Shown here in pieces: positions 19,379 through 27,425 of a stretch of DNA of 32,118 nucleotides. The translations under genes and the position numbers were made by a program. Source of the stretch: Bacteroidales bacterium UBA3843 (GTDB lineage Bacteria > Bacteroidota > Bacteroidia > Bacteroidales > Paludibacteraceae); assembly GCA_002392745.1 (NCBI GenBank), contig DGHR01000008.1:1-32118 (forward strand). The letters run 5' to 3'. The notes below the pieces were generated by a model. That model was not told the DNA's origin. It worked only from the letters and a program-made list of their open reading frames with translations, and made no database searches. Positions within the stretch are counted from its first letter, which is position 1. Each line of letters begins with the position of its first letter.

Positions 19379-20153
19379 ATTTGGCTACGGAATAAATAGG
19401 CAGGAACGGTATCAGGATAGGCGTTTTCTTCACATACGCCTGATATTCGGGGTCATTGCCGTAGGCGGCGTTCTGACGCAGTTCCAGACGGCGTGCGCCG
19501 CTGAACATCACAAACACGATGCCTGCGTACCCTATTCCTACTATCAGCCACTGCCACCAGTTCAGCCCTGCGCCAATAGCACTGAGCAACGCACCCGTCC
19601 AGATGGTCACTTCGCCCAGGTAGTTCGGGCAGCGGACGATACGGTACAGACCGGTATCCACAAACCGTTTCGGGTTCTTTTTCTTGGCGGCACTCTTCTG
19701 CGCGTCGCTGATGCTCTCCAGCAATATGCCGCAAGCCACAACCGCCGCACCAATCCATGCCCACAACTCGCTGTCGTGCGGTCCGTTCGCCAGCCGGAAA
19801 GCCACAGGGCTCACCTGTGCCACGTACAGCAGCGCGCAGAACAGCCATATCATGATCATCACGCCGGCGGGCTTCTTCTCCGAATGTCCCTCGCCGTAGA
19901 GTATCTTACGGTACCCAACCGCCTTGCGTTCGCGCACCAGCAGGTACGTTCCCAGCCGCACGCCGAAGATGAACAGCAGCACCAGCATCGCAATCGTCGG
20001 AACACTGAGGTTCGCATGGTATAGCACACCCATGGTCACTGCCAGAGCGGCAATGCCGTACCCGTAACCGAGACTGAAGAAATACACAAAGTATTTCCAT
20101 CCTACTGCGGAAACCGCCATCGCCACCGCAAAAAGAATCAATAAATCTATCAT
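19359..20153 (-). CDS. DUF1295 membrane protein (steroid 5-alpha-reductase/ICMT-like)
   Basis: 264 aa with about six or seven hydrophobic helices. The family signature is in the C-terminal half: FVDTGLYRIVRCPNYLGEV followed by TIWTGALL, then YGNDPEYQAYVKKTPILIPF. This is the cofactor-binding core shared by DUF1295, steroid 5-alpha reductases and isoprenylcysteine methyltransferases. The substrate is unknown, probably a lipid or isoprenoid. It overlaps the following gene by 20 bp. It begins 41 bp after the DUF4143 ATPase, with no clear promoter between, so it may be read from the ATPase promoter. Confidence 0.86.
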   Translation of the reverse strand: MIDLLILFAVAMAVSAVGWKYFVYFFSLGYGYGIAALAVTMGVLYHANLSVPTIAMLVLLFIFGVRLGTYLLVRERKAVGYRKILYGEGHSEKKPAGVMIMIWLFCALLYVAQVSPVAFRLANGPHDSELWAWIGAAVVACGILLESISDAQKSAAKKKNPKRFVDTGLYRIVRCPNYLGEVTIWTGALLSAIGAGLNWWQWLIVGIGYAGIVFVMFSGARRLELRQNAAYGNDPEYQAYVKKTPILIPFLPIYSVAKYEWLKA

Positions 20154-20194
20154 AATGTTTAGTGTTTTTGTATTTATAAGGAAAGGATTAGTAT

Positions 20195-21547
20195 TTATAG
20201 CAATGGTGTATAATATACCGGAATGTACCGAATTTGGTTTTCATCCATACGGCTGTCTGACGAATGGATCACAGTGGGCATTGTGATAAACTCTCCGAAT
20301 TTACGCACACATTTTTGCAGGGAAGAAATGGTATATCCTGTTGACGATTTGGCTTCTATAGGTATAATGTTATGGCGGGAAGTGACCGGTTCTTTGCGAA
20401 TAAGAAAATCTATCTCCATTCTGCTTTCGGCATCTTCTTTATCCGCATTGGAATAGAAATACAACTTGTGCCCTGTCGCAACTAACATCTGTGCGACGAT
20501 ATTTTCAATCAACATGCCGGCATTCACCTCCAGTTTGTCGGTGAGCAGTTTGCGGTAGAGCTCCTCGCTTACAATCTGTTTTTCGTCAAAAGCATGCGAG
20601 ATGAGCAATCCCGTATCGGCCATATAGCATTTGAGAGTAGTACGCTCCATGTTCAGTTTCAGTCCGATATTGGGTGCCGTGGTGTTGTAGCAGCAGTTGA
20701 CAATCTTCGCATCACTCAACCACATGAATGCCGTTTCATAATCACGCATTCTGGCATTTTTCTTCAGGTCTGCCAAGCGGAACTTGCGTTCATTCCGTTG
20801 CAACTGCGCCGGTATCTCATCGAAGATACTCTCTACTTTCATGGCCAGCCGTCCGGCATATTTGCGAATGTCATTACGGTAGATAGCCAGGATGTCCCGT
20901 TTGATGGCGTCCACTTGTTCCAAGTCGCGCGTTTGCACATATTTCTCTACCGCTTGCGGCATACCGCCCACTATCAGGTACCTGCGGAACAAATCCATGG
21001 CTTCACGATGTAACTCTTTCATCGGCTTGCCGGTAGCAAACTGTTTCTCCAAGAACGGCATCAAGGTCTCGTTCCCCATCGCCCATAGGAATTCCTCAAA
21101 ATCCATCGGGTGCATCTCTATCGCCCGCTCTTCGGAAGGGATAACAATATTCTTCACATTGCTCTTGATGCCAATCAGCGAACCGGTTTCCAGATAGTCA
21201 TATCGTCCGTCCGCTACCAGATATTTGATGGCAGCGCGGGCACGGGGGTAAAGTTGCACTTCGTCAAAGATAATAACAGACTGGTGTGGTACTAATTTGA
21301 CATGGTAATGTTGTTCCAATAGTTCAAAAAACGTGTCCAGATCCTCCATGTAATCTACGAACCATCTCTTGACTTTTGTGCTTGCTTTGTTAAAATCAAT
21401 AAGGATATAAGAAGCGTATTCGTTTTTGGCGAACTCCTCTACGATGTAACTCTTACCGATGCGCCTTGCGCCTTCTATCAGTAGAGCTACTTCGCCTTTT
21501 CGATTGTTTTTCCAATCGAGTAATTGGCTGTAAATCTTACGTTTCAT
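20195..21547 (-). CDS. AAA+ ATPase with C-terminal DUF4143 domain
   Basis: 450 aa from the ATG at 21547. A further in-frame ATG eight codons upstream (21571) is possible, but the family usually begins with the KRKIYSQLLDWKN helix. Walker A is GARRIGKS (26-33), Walker B is VIIFDEVQLYPRAR, and the sensor region LETGSLIG follows. The C-terminal DUF4143 region has a PD-(D/E)XK-like pattern, EIDFLI then IPIEAKSS. The family is widespread in Bacteroidetes, often in multiple copies, and its cellular role is unsettled. It has a clear promoter and a leader with two 17-bp direct repeats. Confidence 0.87.
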   Translation of the reverse strand: MKRKIYSQLLDWKNNRKGEVALLIEGARRIGKSYIVEEFAKNEYASYILIDFNKASTKVKRWFVDYMEDLDTFFELLEQHYHVKLVPHQSVIIFDEVQLYPRARAAIKYLVADGRYDYLETGSLIGIKSNVKNIVIPSEERAIEMHPMDFEEFLWAMGNETLMPFLEKQFATGKPMKELHREAMDLFRRYLIVGGMPQAVEKYVQTRDLEQVDAIKRDILAIYRNDIRKYAGRLAMKVESIFDEIPAQLQRNERKFRLADLKKNARMRDYETAFMWLSDAKIVNCCYNTTAPNIGLKLNMERTTLKCYMADTGLLISHAFDEKQIVSEELYRKLLTDKLEVNAGMLIENIVAQMLVATGHKLYFYSNADKEDAESRMEIDFLIRKEPVTSRHNIIPIEAKSSTGYTISSLQKCVRKFGEFITMPTVIHSSDSRMDENQIRYIPVYYTPLL

Positions 21548-21586
21548 ATTCTGATTACACGTTTTCAACACACGAATGATAGTGTT

Positions 21587-21638
21587 TCAATACACATTTT
21601 CGATGGATTGAAATGTATGTCTCAATACACATTTTCGA
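21587..21638 (-). repeat. Two 17-bp direct repeats in the ATPase leader
   Basis: TCAATACACATTTTCGA occurs at 21587-21603 and again at 21622-21638, 35 bp apart, with a partial third copy (TCAACACACGA) near 21565. TTTCAAT/ATTGAAA pairs flank the first copy. They lie between the promoter and the start codon, where a repressor or RNA-level control could act. Confidence 0.6.
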
Positions 21639-21649
21639 GGTTTGCGGCT

Positions 21650-21682
21650 GCAAAATTACAAATAAATAATGATATATGCAAG
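21650..21682 (-). promoter_or_regulatory. Promoter of the DUF4143 ATPase gene
   Basis: On the minus strand CTTG (21682-21679), extended as CTTGCATATATC, is followed after 20 nt by TAATTTTGC (21658-21650). The transcript would have a leader of about 100 nt. Confidence 0.75.
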
Positions 21683-21826
21683 TATTTTACCATTTATTCC
21701 ATATTTTCTGCGCACTTTTTAAGCCCTTATATCTTTTTGCTCTGTCATGTTAATTTTTAGTATGTCTCTACTGTCTCATTTTTTCACATTGCCGAGGGTA
21801 TCTCGGTAGTATCTGCTACCCGTTCC

Positions 21827-22711
21827 CTACTCTTTCATCAGTTTGGTCAGTCCCACATAGGCCAGTAGGACGAGGTTCATCACCAGCGCGTAGATGATTG
21901 CCGGAACGGCGATGAGTTCGTTGTTGAAGATCAGCGGGCTGCAGGCAATAGTTATCGCCTGCGCGGCGTTCTGCATGCCTATCTCAATGACCAGCGTGCG
22001 GCGCTCTCTGCCGCTCAGACGGAACAGCCATGCCAGCAACGCACCGCAGCCCGTCGTGGAAAGGATAAGGACCGTCATCATCAGTCCCAGCGAACCGAAC
22101 TCGGCGACGATGGTCTGCCTGTGCTGAATAAAAAAGATTGTCACCAAAAGCACCAGCGCCGGCATGGCGATGCGTTTGAGCACGTTGTGTATCTTCGCCG
22201 CCGTCTCCGGGCGATAGAGGTTCACGATAAACCCCACAGAGATAGGCACAACCATCAGCACGATGTTCTGTATCAGCAGTTTGCCGACGGGCAGATGGAT
22301 ATTCACCGCCTCCCCTACTCCGGCAGTCACCCATGCCATGATAAGCGGCAGCGTGAAGAGCGTGAGGATACTGCTGCATGCCGTCAGGGTCACCGACAGC
22401 GCCACATCGCCTTTTGCTAACATCGAGAACACATTGCTCGAACTCCCGCCCGGACTGCACGCCACCAGCATGATACCGATGATGAACAGCGGCGAAAGTG
22501 CAAAGTCAGAATTCGTAATTTGTAATTCGTAATTCGTAATTAAAATCAGCCCCCACGCGATAAGCGGCAGCAGAATTATCTGCCCGACCAGCCCGATAAT
22601 CACCGGCTTCGGGCGTTCGGCTATCAGTCTGAAGTCGGCAGGCTTGAGCACCAAGCCCAAGTCAAACATCAGAATAGTTAATATCGGCAGTACGATAAAG
22701 ATGGTGTTCAT
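21827..22711 (-). CDS. Bile acid:sodium symporter (BASS/SBF) family transporter
   Basis: 294 aa, about nine to ten transmembrane helices, inner membrane. The family signature LVACSPGGSSSNVFSMLAKG is intact, followed by DVALSVTLTACSSIL. The second conserved crossover region is IEIGMQNAAQAITIA. Members carry organic anions with Na+; the substrate cannot be told from sequence. An insert encoding TNYELQITNS, from ATTCGTA heptamers at 22511-22541, lies in the loop after a hydrophobic helix (residues about 57-67). No convincing promoter was found directly upstream. Two small hairpins follow the stop codon (about 21793-21820) without a T-tract. Confidence 0.9.
   Translation of the reverse strand: MNTIFIVLPILTILMFDLGLVLKPADFRLIAERPKPVIIGLVGQIILLPLIAWGLILITNYELQITNSDFALSPLFIIGIMLVACSPGGSSSNVFSMLAKGDVALSVTLTACSSILTLFTLPLIMAWVTAGVGEAVNIHLPVGKLLIQNIVLMVVPISVGFIVNLYRPETAAKIHNVLKRIAMPALVLLVTIFFIQHRQTIVAEFGSLGLMMTVLILSTTGCGALLAWLFRLSGRERRTLVIEIGMQNAAQAITIACSPLIFNNELIAVPAIIYALVMNLVLLAYVGLTKLMKE
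22511..22541 (-). repeat. ATTCGTA heptamers in the transporter gene
   Basis: ATTCGTA, ATTTGTA, ATTCGTA and ATTCGTA in tandem (plus-strand reading), in frame within the transporter coding sequence. Confidence 0.92.
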
Positions 22712-22887
22712 AGTTTCTGTATATTATGATGCGGAGATTGTTCTCATTTCTGCCAGTCAATGCCTCGGAGGCAGGCGGGTAGTTTGGTACCGGCGGCTTT
22801 ATGATGGGCGACGCAGGCGCTCGTCAGAAGCGGCGATCCATGATTAAGTTATTGCATAACAAATGTAATGGTCGCGCTTCTTCCTCT

Positions 22888-22941
22888 CAAATCAAGAAAT
22901 CAAGTTCTTAGCCCAAGAGGGCACGATTATTTCTTGATTTG
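22888..22941. repeat. Long inverted repeat with inner hairpin
   Basis: CAAATCAAGAAAT (22888-22900) pairs perfectly with ATTTCTTGATTTG (22929-22941). Inside lies GCCC-AAGA-GGGC (22911-22922). There is no T-tract on either strand. It overlaps the 3' end of the small ORF at 22927. The rest of 22712-22887 shows no gene that I can support. Confidence 0.7.
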
Positions 22942-23022
22942 GTTATTTGATCTCCTATGGAGATATTTATTGTGACAGTCTTTCGGACAAGGACACTCTA
23001 TGTCATTATACGGACAAGGCAT
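22927..23022 (-). CDS. Possible 31-aa Cys-rich small protein
   Basis: An ATG at 23022 opens a 31-codon frame beginning MPCPYNDIECPCPKDCHNKY, with Cys at 3, 10, 12 and 16 and His17, the spacing of a small metal-binding knuckle. It lies 92 bp after the OB-fold gene on the same strand. A related but truncated start (MPCPHNM) occurs at 25284, with the surrounding DNA also alike. It has no clear promoter of its own. The coding status is inferred from the Cys pattern and the duplication only. Confidence 0.4.
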   Translation of the reverse strand: MPCPYNDIECPCPKDCHNKYLHRRSNNQIKK

Positions 23023-23114
23023 GGTAATTTTCCTTTCTTGCACGTTTGGTGAATATGTCGGCATTTATCCAATATAAGAATTAACATAATTGTTAATTAT
23101 TCCAGCAGACAGGG

Positions 23115-24122
23115 CTAATTAGATGCGTTTTGTTGAAGTGCTTTTATCTTCTTCTTTTCAATGAGTCTCTCTTTTCGTTTTGCATACATTGAAAACTGCT
23201 GATTTGTAAAAAATAAAAATTGTCTTGTGTTAATTCGTTTACAATAAACTACATCTACTACATCACCAAGTTTATGCTTTTCTATATGTTTCTTAAAGCG
23301 TACAGGAATTACTCCGTTGAAACCCTCACCAATAATTTCAACCTGATAATACTTATCATCAAAAGCAGTAATGATTGCTTGATATTTCTCACTTTCTTTA
23401 GGAAGTAACGATAAGGATTCTTCGGATCTACGATAGTTGGCATCGCTAAAATTTACTCTATAAAAGCGTTTTTTTGTGAAGCAATACAATTCAATATCAT
23501 CCCCAACCGAATAATCTTTCGTTCTATCAAATCCTAATACCTTACCATAAAATGGAGTGTCTGGAATAAGAACTTTCAAGTAATCAAATCTTACTTCTAC
23601 AATAGTTGATTTTATAATTTCTCTTTCCTTGTATAGCGAATATAAGTACTTATGTAAATCAATCCATTCGACTAAACTAACCCATCTCAAAGAGCTATTC
23701 ACATCAAAAATAGCCTCGTACTCTTTATTTTCTTCCATATTAACATCAGTAATATCTATATGCCTTACGGAGAAAATCAATTTTGACTGAGACTCTTTAA
23801 AATAAAGAACACCTTTGAAATCTTGCAAGGTTCCTTTTATCATAAGAGGATTTTCTTGTGTGGCTTTAAATAGGAACTCTTCATATTGGGTATTCCCTAT
23901 GTATCTTAAGATATGAGCACATTTTTTCCCATCTTCTTTTTCTACTAGTATAAAAATAATTTTATCTCCTAATTGCCATGATCCTCTTCCTTTTTTGAAA
24001 TGGGATTTATAGTCACAATAGAAATATACCGAGTCTCCATTGGATGATTGTATAAAACCGCTAAATTGAGGATGTAAGATTTTGGTGATAGTTCCAATAT
24101 ACTCTTTATTTTCTTTTTCCAT
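23115..24122 (-). CDS. Multi-OB-fold (cold-shock/S1-like) putative RNA-binding protein
   Basis: 335 aa, lysine-rich, no signal peptide. Residues 6-75 have the pattern of a cold-shock domain: IGTITKILHPQFSGFIQSSN, then SVYFYCDYKSHF, LGDKIIFILVEKEDGKK. Two later segments look like S1/OB folds, one with IKSTIVEVRFDYLKVLIPD then YSVGDDIELYCF, the other with YQAIITAFDDKYYQVEIIGE then HKLGDVVDVVYC. The tail is basic (KRKERLIEKKKIKALQQ). A nucleic-acid-binding role is inferred from fold pattern alone; no family name is recognised. The DNA is AT-rich compared with the first 22 kb. An AATTAACA/TGTTAATT hairpin (23079-23098) lies just after the stop. Confidence 0.75.
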   Translation of the reverse strand: MEKENKEYIGTITKILHPQFSGFIQSSNGDSVYFYCDYKSHFKKGRGSWQLGDKIIFILVEKEDGKKCAHILRYIGNTQYEEFLFKATQENPLMIKGTLQDFKGVLYFKESQSKLIFSVRHIDITDVNMEENKEYEAIFDVNSSLRWVSLVEWIDLHKYLYSLYKEREIIKSTIVEVRFDYLKVLIPDTPFYGKVLGFDRTKDYSVGDDIELYCFTKKRFYRVNFSDANYRRSEESLSLLPKESEKYQAIITAFDDKYYQVEIIGEGFNGVIPVRFKKHIEKHKLGDVVDVVYCKRINTRQFLFFTNQQFSMYAKRKERLIEKKKIKALQQNASN

Positions 24123-24167
24123 ATATTAAACTAATTAGGTATTTTAAGAATACATCAATGTGTTTAT

Positions 24168-24200
24168 CAAAAGCGGGAGGGCAACTGTCTCCCGCTTTTG
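24168..24200 (-). terminator. Strong intrinsic terminator
   Basis: CAAAAGCGGGAG (24168-24179) pairs perfectly with CTCCCGCTTTTG (24189-24200), with a 9-nt loop. On the minus strand the 3' arm ends in CGCTTTTG, so it can terminate the small-ORF transcript from 24226-24318. It also lies between that ORF and the OB-fold gene, so it could attenuate read-through into the latter. Confidence 0.75.
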
Positions 24201-24225
24201 AGAGAGCTGCAGATTATCTGCATAG

Positions 24226-24318
24226 TTACTTTTTAGAAGGGCTGTTGGCTCTTCCGCTGCCACTTGGATTTCCGGTAGTAGATGGGTACATCGGTCCGGG
24301 ACAATTACCTTTTGACAT
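24226..24318 (-). CDS. 30-aa Gly/Pro/Ser-rich small protein
   Basis: An ATG at 24318 opens a 30-codon frame beginning MSKGNCPGPMYPSTTGNPSG and ending RANSPSKK before TAA. It is framed by a canonical promoter (24387-24419) and a perfect terminator hairpin (24168-24200), which together make a self-contained transcription unit for this ORF. The composition (Gly, Pro, Ser, basic ends) is disordered-looking. I cannot assign a function. The complete unit is the main reason to believe it is a gene. Alternatively it is a leader peptide for the OB-fold gene downstream. Confidence 0.6.
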   Translation of the reverse strand: MSKGNCPGPMYPSTTGNPSGSGRANSPSKK

Positions 24319-24386
24319 AATCTTCATGTGTTTATTTGCTCACACTGCCTGAGCAATATAGGCATCTATTCGTTCGAAAAGACGCT

Positions 24387-24419
24387 GCAAAATTACTGCT
24401 TTTGGGGGACTTGTGCAAT
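24387..24419 (-). promoter_or_regulatory. Promoter of the 30-aa small ORF
   Basis: On the minus strand ATTG (24419-24416) is followed after 20 nt by TAATTTTGC (24395-24387). Unlike the other promoters, its -33 box lacks the GCRTATRT extension (it reads ATTGCACAAGTC). Confidence 0.7.
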
Positions 24420-24485
24420 AGTTCTTTGTTCAACGGAATCAGTTCTGCATCTAACGGAATAAAAAAAACAATAACGGAATAAATT

Positions 24486-25118
24486 TTACAACTTACTGAG
24501 CAGTATTCCTATTAATATTATCAGACTGAAACTTAATGTGATGTTAATTAGCATCAAAAAAACTATGATTACCATCTTGTTTTCAAGCGAACCGAATAAT
24601 TTTGAAAATTTACTTTCGCGCCTTGACGTCGCTTCTTTCTTCAATTTTCCAAAATTATCCCAAAACCATCGGTAATAATTGTCATGTTGTTCTTTTTCCC
24701 TCTGCTTTATTATTTCAACCTGCGACTCGAATTCAGTTAATGATTGTTCGTCAAAATCGTCTAAAACAGTATCATTGTAGAAGACAATCTCCCTAGTTAG
24801 TTTCTTAATTTGAAACACCCTATGATAATTCACTAATACTTTGGGACCAACGGGGATGAAAATAAGATTCTCACTATTTGAATCATTTTTTGTGGCCTTA
24901 AGCAACCTATTCTTAATATCATTAAAACTCTGCTCAGGTAATTCAAGCGGCTCATTGTAGTCTAAAACATATATTTTTGGCCATTTACTATTATCCCCAC
25001 GCGCTGTAGTTAAGGCTAAGATATTATTGATATCAATGTCTATATCTATTTTTTGTTTTCGCTGTTTATTTTTATTCTTTGGACTCTTGTCGTAAGTTGT
25101 TATTGTAATTTCATTCAT
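24486..25118 (-). CDS. Unknown protein with C-terminal membrane anchor
   Basis: 210 aa. The N-terminus is basic and polar (NKNKQRKQKIDIDIDIN). A central part (about 30-105) contains strands such as KIYVLDYNEPLELP and LIFIPVGPKVLVNYHRVFQI, the latter faintly like a LytTR domain core. A charged helix with coiled-coil character follows (EFESQVEIIKQREKEQHDNY). The last 30 residues form one hydrophobic helix (MVIIVFLMLINITLSFSLII), so the protein is probably tail-anchored with its bulk in the cytoplasm. No family recognised. AT-rich DNA; it lies downstream of RecQ on the same strand, separated by 233 bp. Confidence 0.75.
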   Translation of the reverse strand: MNEITITTYDKSPKNKNKQRKQKIDIDIDINNILALTTARGDNSKWPKIYVLDYNEPLELPEQSFNDIKNRLLKATKNDSNSENLIFIPVGPKVLVNYHRVFQIKKLTREIVFYNDTVLDDFDEQSLTEFESQVEIIKQREKEQHDNYYRWFWDNFGKLKKEATSRRESKFSKLFGSLENKMVIIVFLMLINITLSFSLIILIGILLSKL

Positions 25119-25200
25119 ATTTTTCAGTGTTTTTATTATTTGTATTGATTGAAGAAAATACTATTCAAACACTCCGAGTTCTGTACGCGGGCAATTTTTC

Positions 25201-25228
25201 GGCGGTCGGTTCGGTCTCCACGACCGCC
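25201..25228. repeat. 8-bp perfect inverted repeat downstream of recQ
   Basis: GGCGGTCG and CGACCGCC are separated by 12 bp. No T-tract follows on either strand, so it is not a clear terminator. It is GC-rich in an AT-rich context, like a REP unit. Confidence 0.6.
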
Positions 25229-25236
25229 TTACCTTC

Positions 25237-25284
25237 TCAAAGCCAAAAGTCAATTGGCTTCTCCATATTATGCGGACAGGGCAT
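25237..25284 (-). pseudogene. Truncated copy of the MPCP-type Cys-rich small ORF
   Basis: An ATG at 25284 reads MPCPHNMEKPIDFWL and stops after 15 codons. The DNA around the start (ACCATGCCCTGTCCGCATAA) closely matches that of the 31-aa ORF starting at 23022 (ACCATGCCTTGTCCGTATAA), but the later Cys residues are absent. It may be a remnant or a chance leader. Confidence 0.3.
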
Positions 25285-25351
25285 GGTTAATCTTATATTG
25301 GTCATGCTTTGAGGCGGAAAGCGTTTGCGTCTATTTCATTTGAAAGATGGC

Positions 25352-27406
25352 TTATTTTAATCCTAATTTTTTAAGTCTGCTATTTATAGAACCCATATTA
25401 CGTTGAAAAATTATAGATAATTCTTTCACCTGAAATCCCTGTTGAAATAGCCTTTTTAGTTCTTGGTCATCTTTATCTGACCATTGAGCATACGCATTAA
25501 CATGCAATTCTTTTTGTTCTTGCATGTGTGATTTTATTTGTGGAGTCTTTATCGCCACTTTGTCGGATTGGACTACATTTTTTTCAGTTATTACTTTTAT
25601 AAAAGATGATCCATATTTGGCTTGCTTGTTTTCTCCGACACCGTAGATTGTACCGAATTCTTCAATGGTTTGTGGCTTATAGGTGGCGAGTTCGTGAAGC
25701 GTTTTGTCCGAAAAAATGATATATGGAGGAAGATGTTCATCCTTGGCTATCTGCAAGCGTAATTGGCGTAGGCGCTCAAAAAGTTCCTTGTCTTCCTCTA
25801 TTGCCAATTTTACGACAGTATTAGTAGTATCTCCAATGATTTGCATTTCTGTCAGAATAGGAACATTAGTGCGTCTTTTATTCTTAACGCGCAAGTCCTC
25901 TTTGACTACTTTTGATAGTTTCACTTTTTTACCTTTGAAGAGTACTTCTTTTCCTAAAGCAGTGATATGGATATGTCTGTTTTCCTTGTAATCGAGTTCA
26001 ATCAAACCCATTTGGAGCATTTGCAGTAGATAGTCATGCCATTCGCGGAAAGGAAGTTCTCTGCCTATTCCAAATGTGGGTAGTTGGGAATAACCATGCA
26101 CCAATATCTCTCTTGTGGCATTGCCGCGCAATATATCTATCGTTGCTGCAAATCCTATTTGTTCGTTAGTTCGGGTAATGGCAGAAAGCGCCATTTGTGT
26201 GTAACGTGTGCCGTCGAACTGTTCCGGCGGATTGTTGCACACATCACAATTCCCGCACTGACACTCAGACACCTCTCCAAAATAATTAAGCAGGATTCGT
26301 CTGCGGCACACTTGCGCCTCGGCGTATTCTTGCATTCTACTCAACCGCTCCTCATTAATCTCCGTTTGTCCGGACTCTTGTGCGAAACGTTTTAGGAGGA
26401 TTATATCCTGTAGATTATAAAAAAGTATTGTCTCACAGGGTAGTCCATCACGTCCGCCACGACCTATCTCCTGATAATAGTTCTCAATACTTTTAGGTAG
26501 ATTATAATGTACTACGAACCGCACATTGCTCTTGTCAATTCCCATACCAAACGCGATGGTGGCACAGACCACTTGCACGCGGTCATTGACAAAATCATCC
26601 TGCACTTGGTTACGTTCGGCAGGGCTAAGCATGGCGTGATATGCCACTGCAGAGATACCAGAGAGTTGCAGTTTAGCGGCCAGTTCTTCTGTTGTTTTGC
26701 GTGCCAAACAGTAAATGATTCCGCTCTCGTGTGGGTGGAGACGGATGAGCGTTAAGATATGCTTCAGTTTGTCAGCCGCCGAATAGCCTCTGCACACTTG
26801 TAAACTCAGGTTCGGACGATTGAAGGAACTGATGAACTGTTGTGCATCCGTGATATTCAGTTGTTGCAATATATCTTCTTTGGTTATCTTGTCCGCCGTG
26901 GCTGTCAAAGCCATGATAGGTACGTTCGGGAAGGACAAACGAATGTCTGCAAGCTGGGTGTATTCAGGACGGAAATCGTGTCCCCATTGGGATATACAAT
27001 GCGCTTCATCAATGGCAAAGAGGGCAACCGGTATGCGTGATAGAAAACGGTTTTGCTCTACTACAAAGCGCTCAGGCGATATATAAAGCAGCTTCAGTTG
27101 TCCGTGCAAACAGAAATCGATAATTGCCCGATTGTCCGCTTCGGAGTTGTTGCTGTTGATGGCAGCAGCGGCGATGCCGTTCGCTCGGAGAGCATCCACT
27201 TGGTCTTTCATCAGCGAGATAAGCGGTGATATAACTATTCCTACGCCCTTGCGCATAAGTGCCGGTATCTGGTAACAGAGCGACTTTCCTCCACCTGTTG
27301 GCATCAGAACCAATGCATTACCACCTGCCACTACATGTTCAATTATTTCCTGTTGCAAAGGTCGGAAGGAATCATACCCAAAATATTTCTTTAATGTCTG
27401 AAACAT
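25352..27406 (-). CDS. recQ: RecQ-family ATP-dependent DNA helicase
   Basis: 684 aa, SF2 3'-5' DNA helicase. Walker A is PTGGGKS at 36-42 and DEAH at 133-136 (DEAHCISQWGHDFRPEY). The second RecA domain has ATIAFGMGIDKSNVRFVVHY and QEIGRGGRDG. The RecQ zinc site is formed by CRRRILLNYFGE and CQCGNCDVC. The winged-helix RQC and HRDC domains follow (HRDC with LPPYIIFSDKTLHELA). The last 45 residues (WSDKDDQELKRLF to INSRLKKLGLK) look like a Myb/SANT-type helix-turn-helix extension. It follows the SF1 helicase-nuclease gene after 19 bp, so the two are probably one operon. Confidence 0.94.
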   Translation of the reverse strand: MFQTLKKYFGYDSFRPLQQEIIEHVVAGGNALVLMPTGGGKSLCYQIPALMRKGVGIVISPLISLMKDQVDALRANGIAAAAINSNNSEADNRAIIDFCLHGQLKLLYISPERFVVEQNRFLSRIPVALFAIDEAHCISQWGHDFRPEYTQLADIRLSFPNVPIMALTATADKITKEDILQQLNITDAQQFISSFNRPNLSLQVCRGYSAADKLKHILTLIRLHPHESGIIYCLARKTTEELAAKLQLSGISAVAYHAMLSPAERNQVQDDFVNDRVQVVCATIAFGMGIDKSNVRFVVHYNLPKSIENYYQEIGRGGRDGLPCETILFYNLQDIILLKRFAQESGQTEINEERLSRMQEYAEAQVCRRRILLNYFGEVSECQCGNCDVCNNPPEQFDGTRYTQMALSAITRTNEQIGFAATIDILRGNATREILVHGYSQLPTFGIGRELPFREWHDYLLQMLQMGLIELDYKENRHIHITALGKEVLFKGKKVKLSKVVKEDLRVKNKRRTNVPILTEMQIIGDTTNTVVKLAIEEDKELFERLRQLRLQIAKDEHLPPYIIFSDKTLHELATYKPQTIEEFGTIYGVGENKQAKYGSSFIKVITEKNVVQSDKVAIKTPQIKSHMQEQKELHVNAYAQWSDKDDQELKRLFQQGFQVKELSIIFQRNMGSINSRLKKLGLK

Positions 27407-27425
27407 TTATGCTCTGTTATGCTTA

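Noticed and set aside
22888..22941. Intrinsic terminator
   Set aside because: The stem is strong but neither strand has a T-tract after it, and the arms are AT-rich and far apart.
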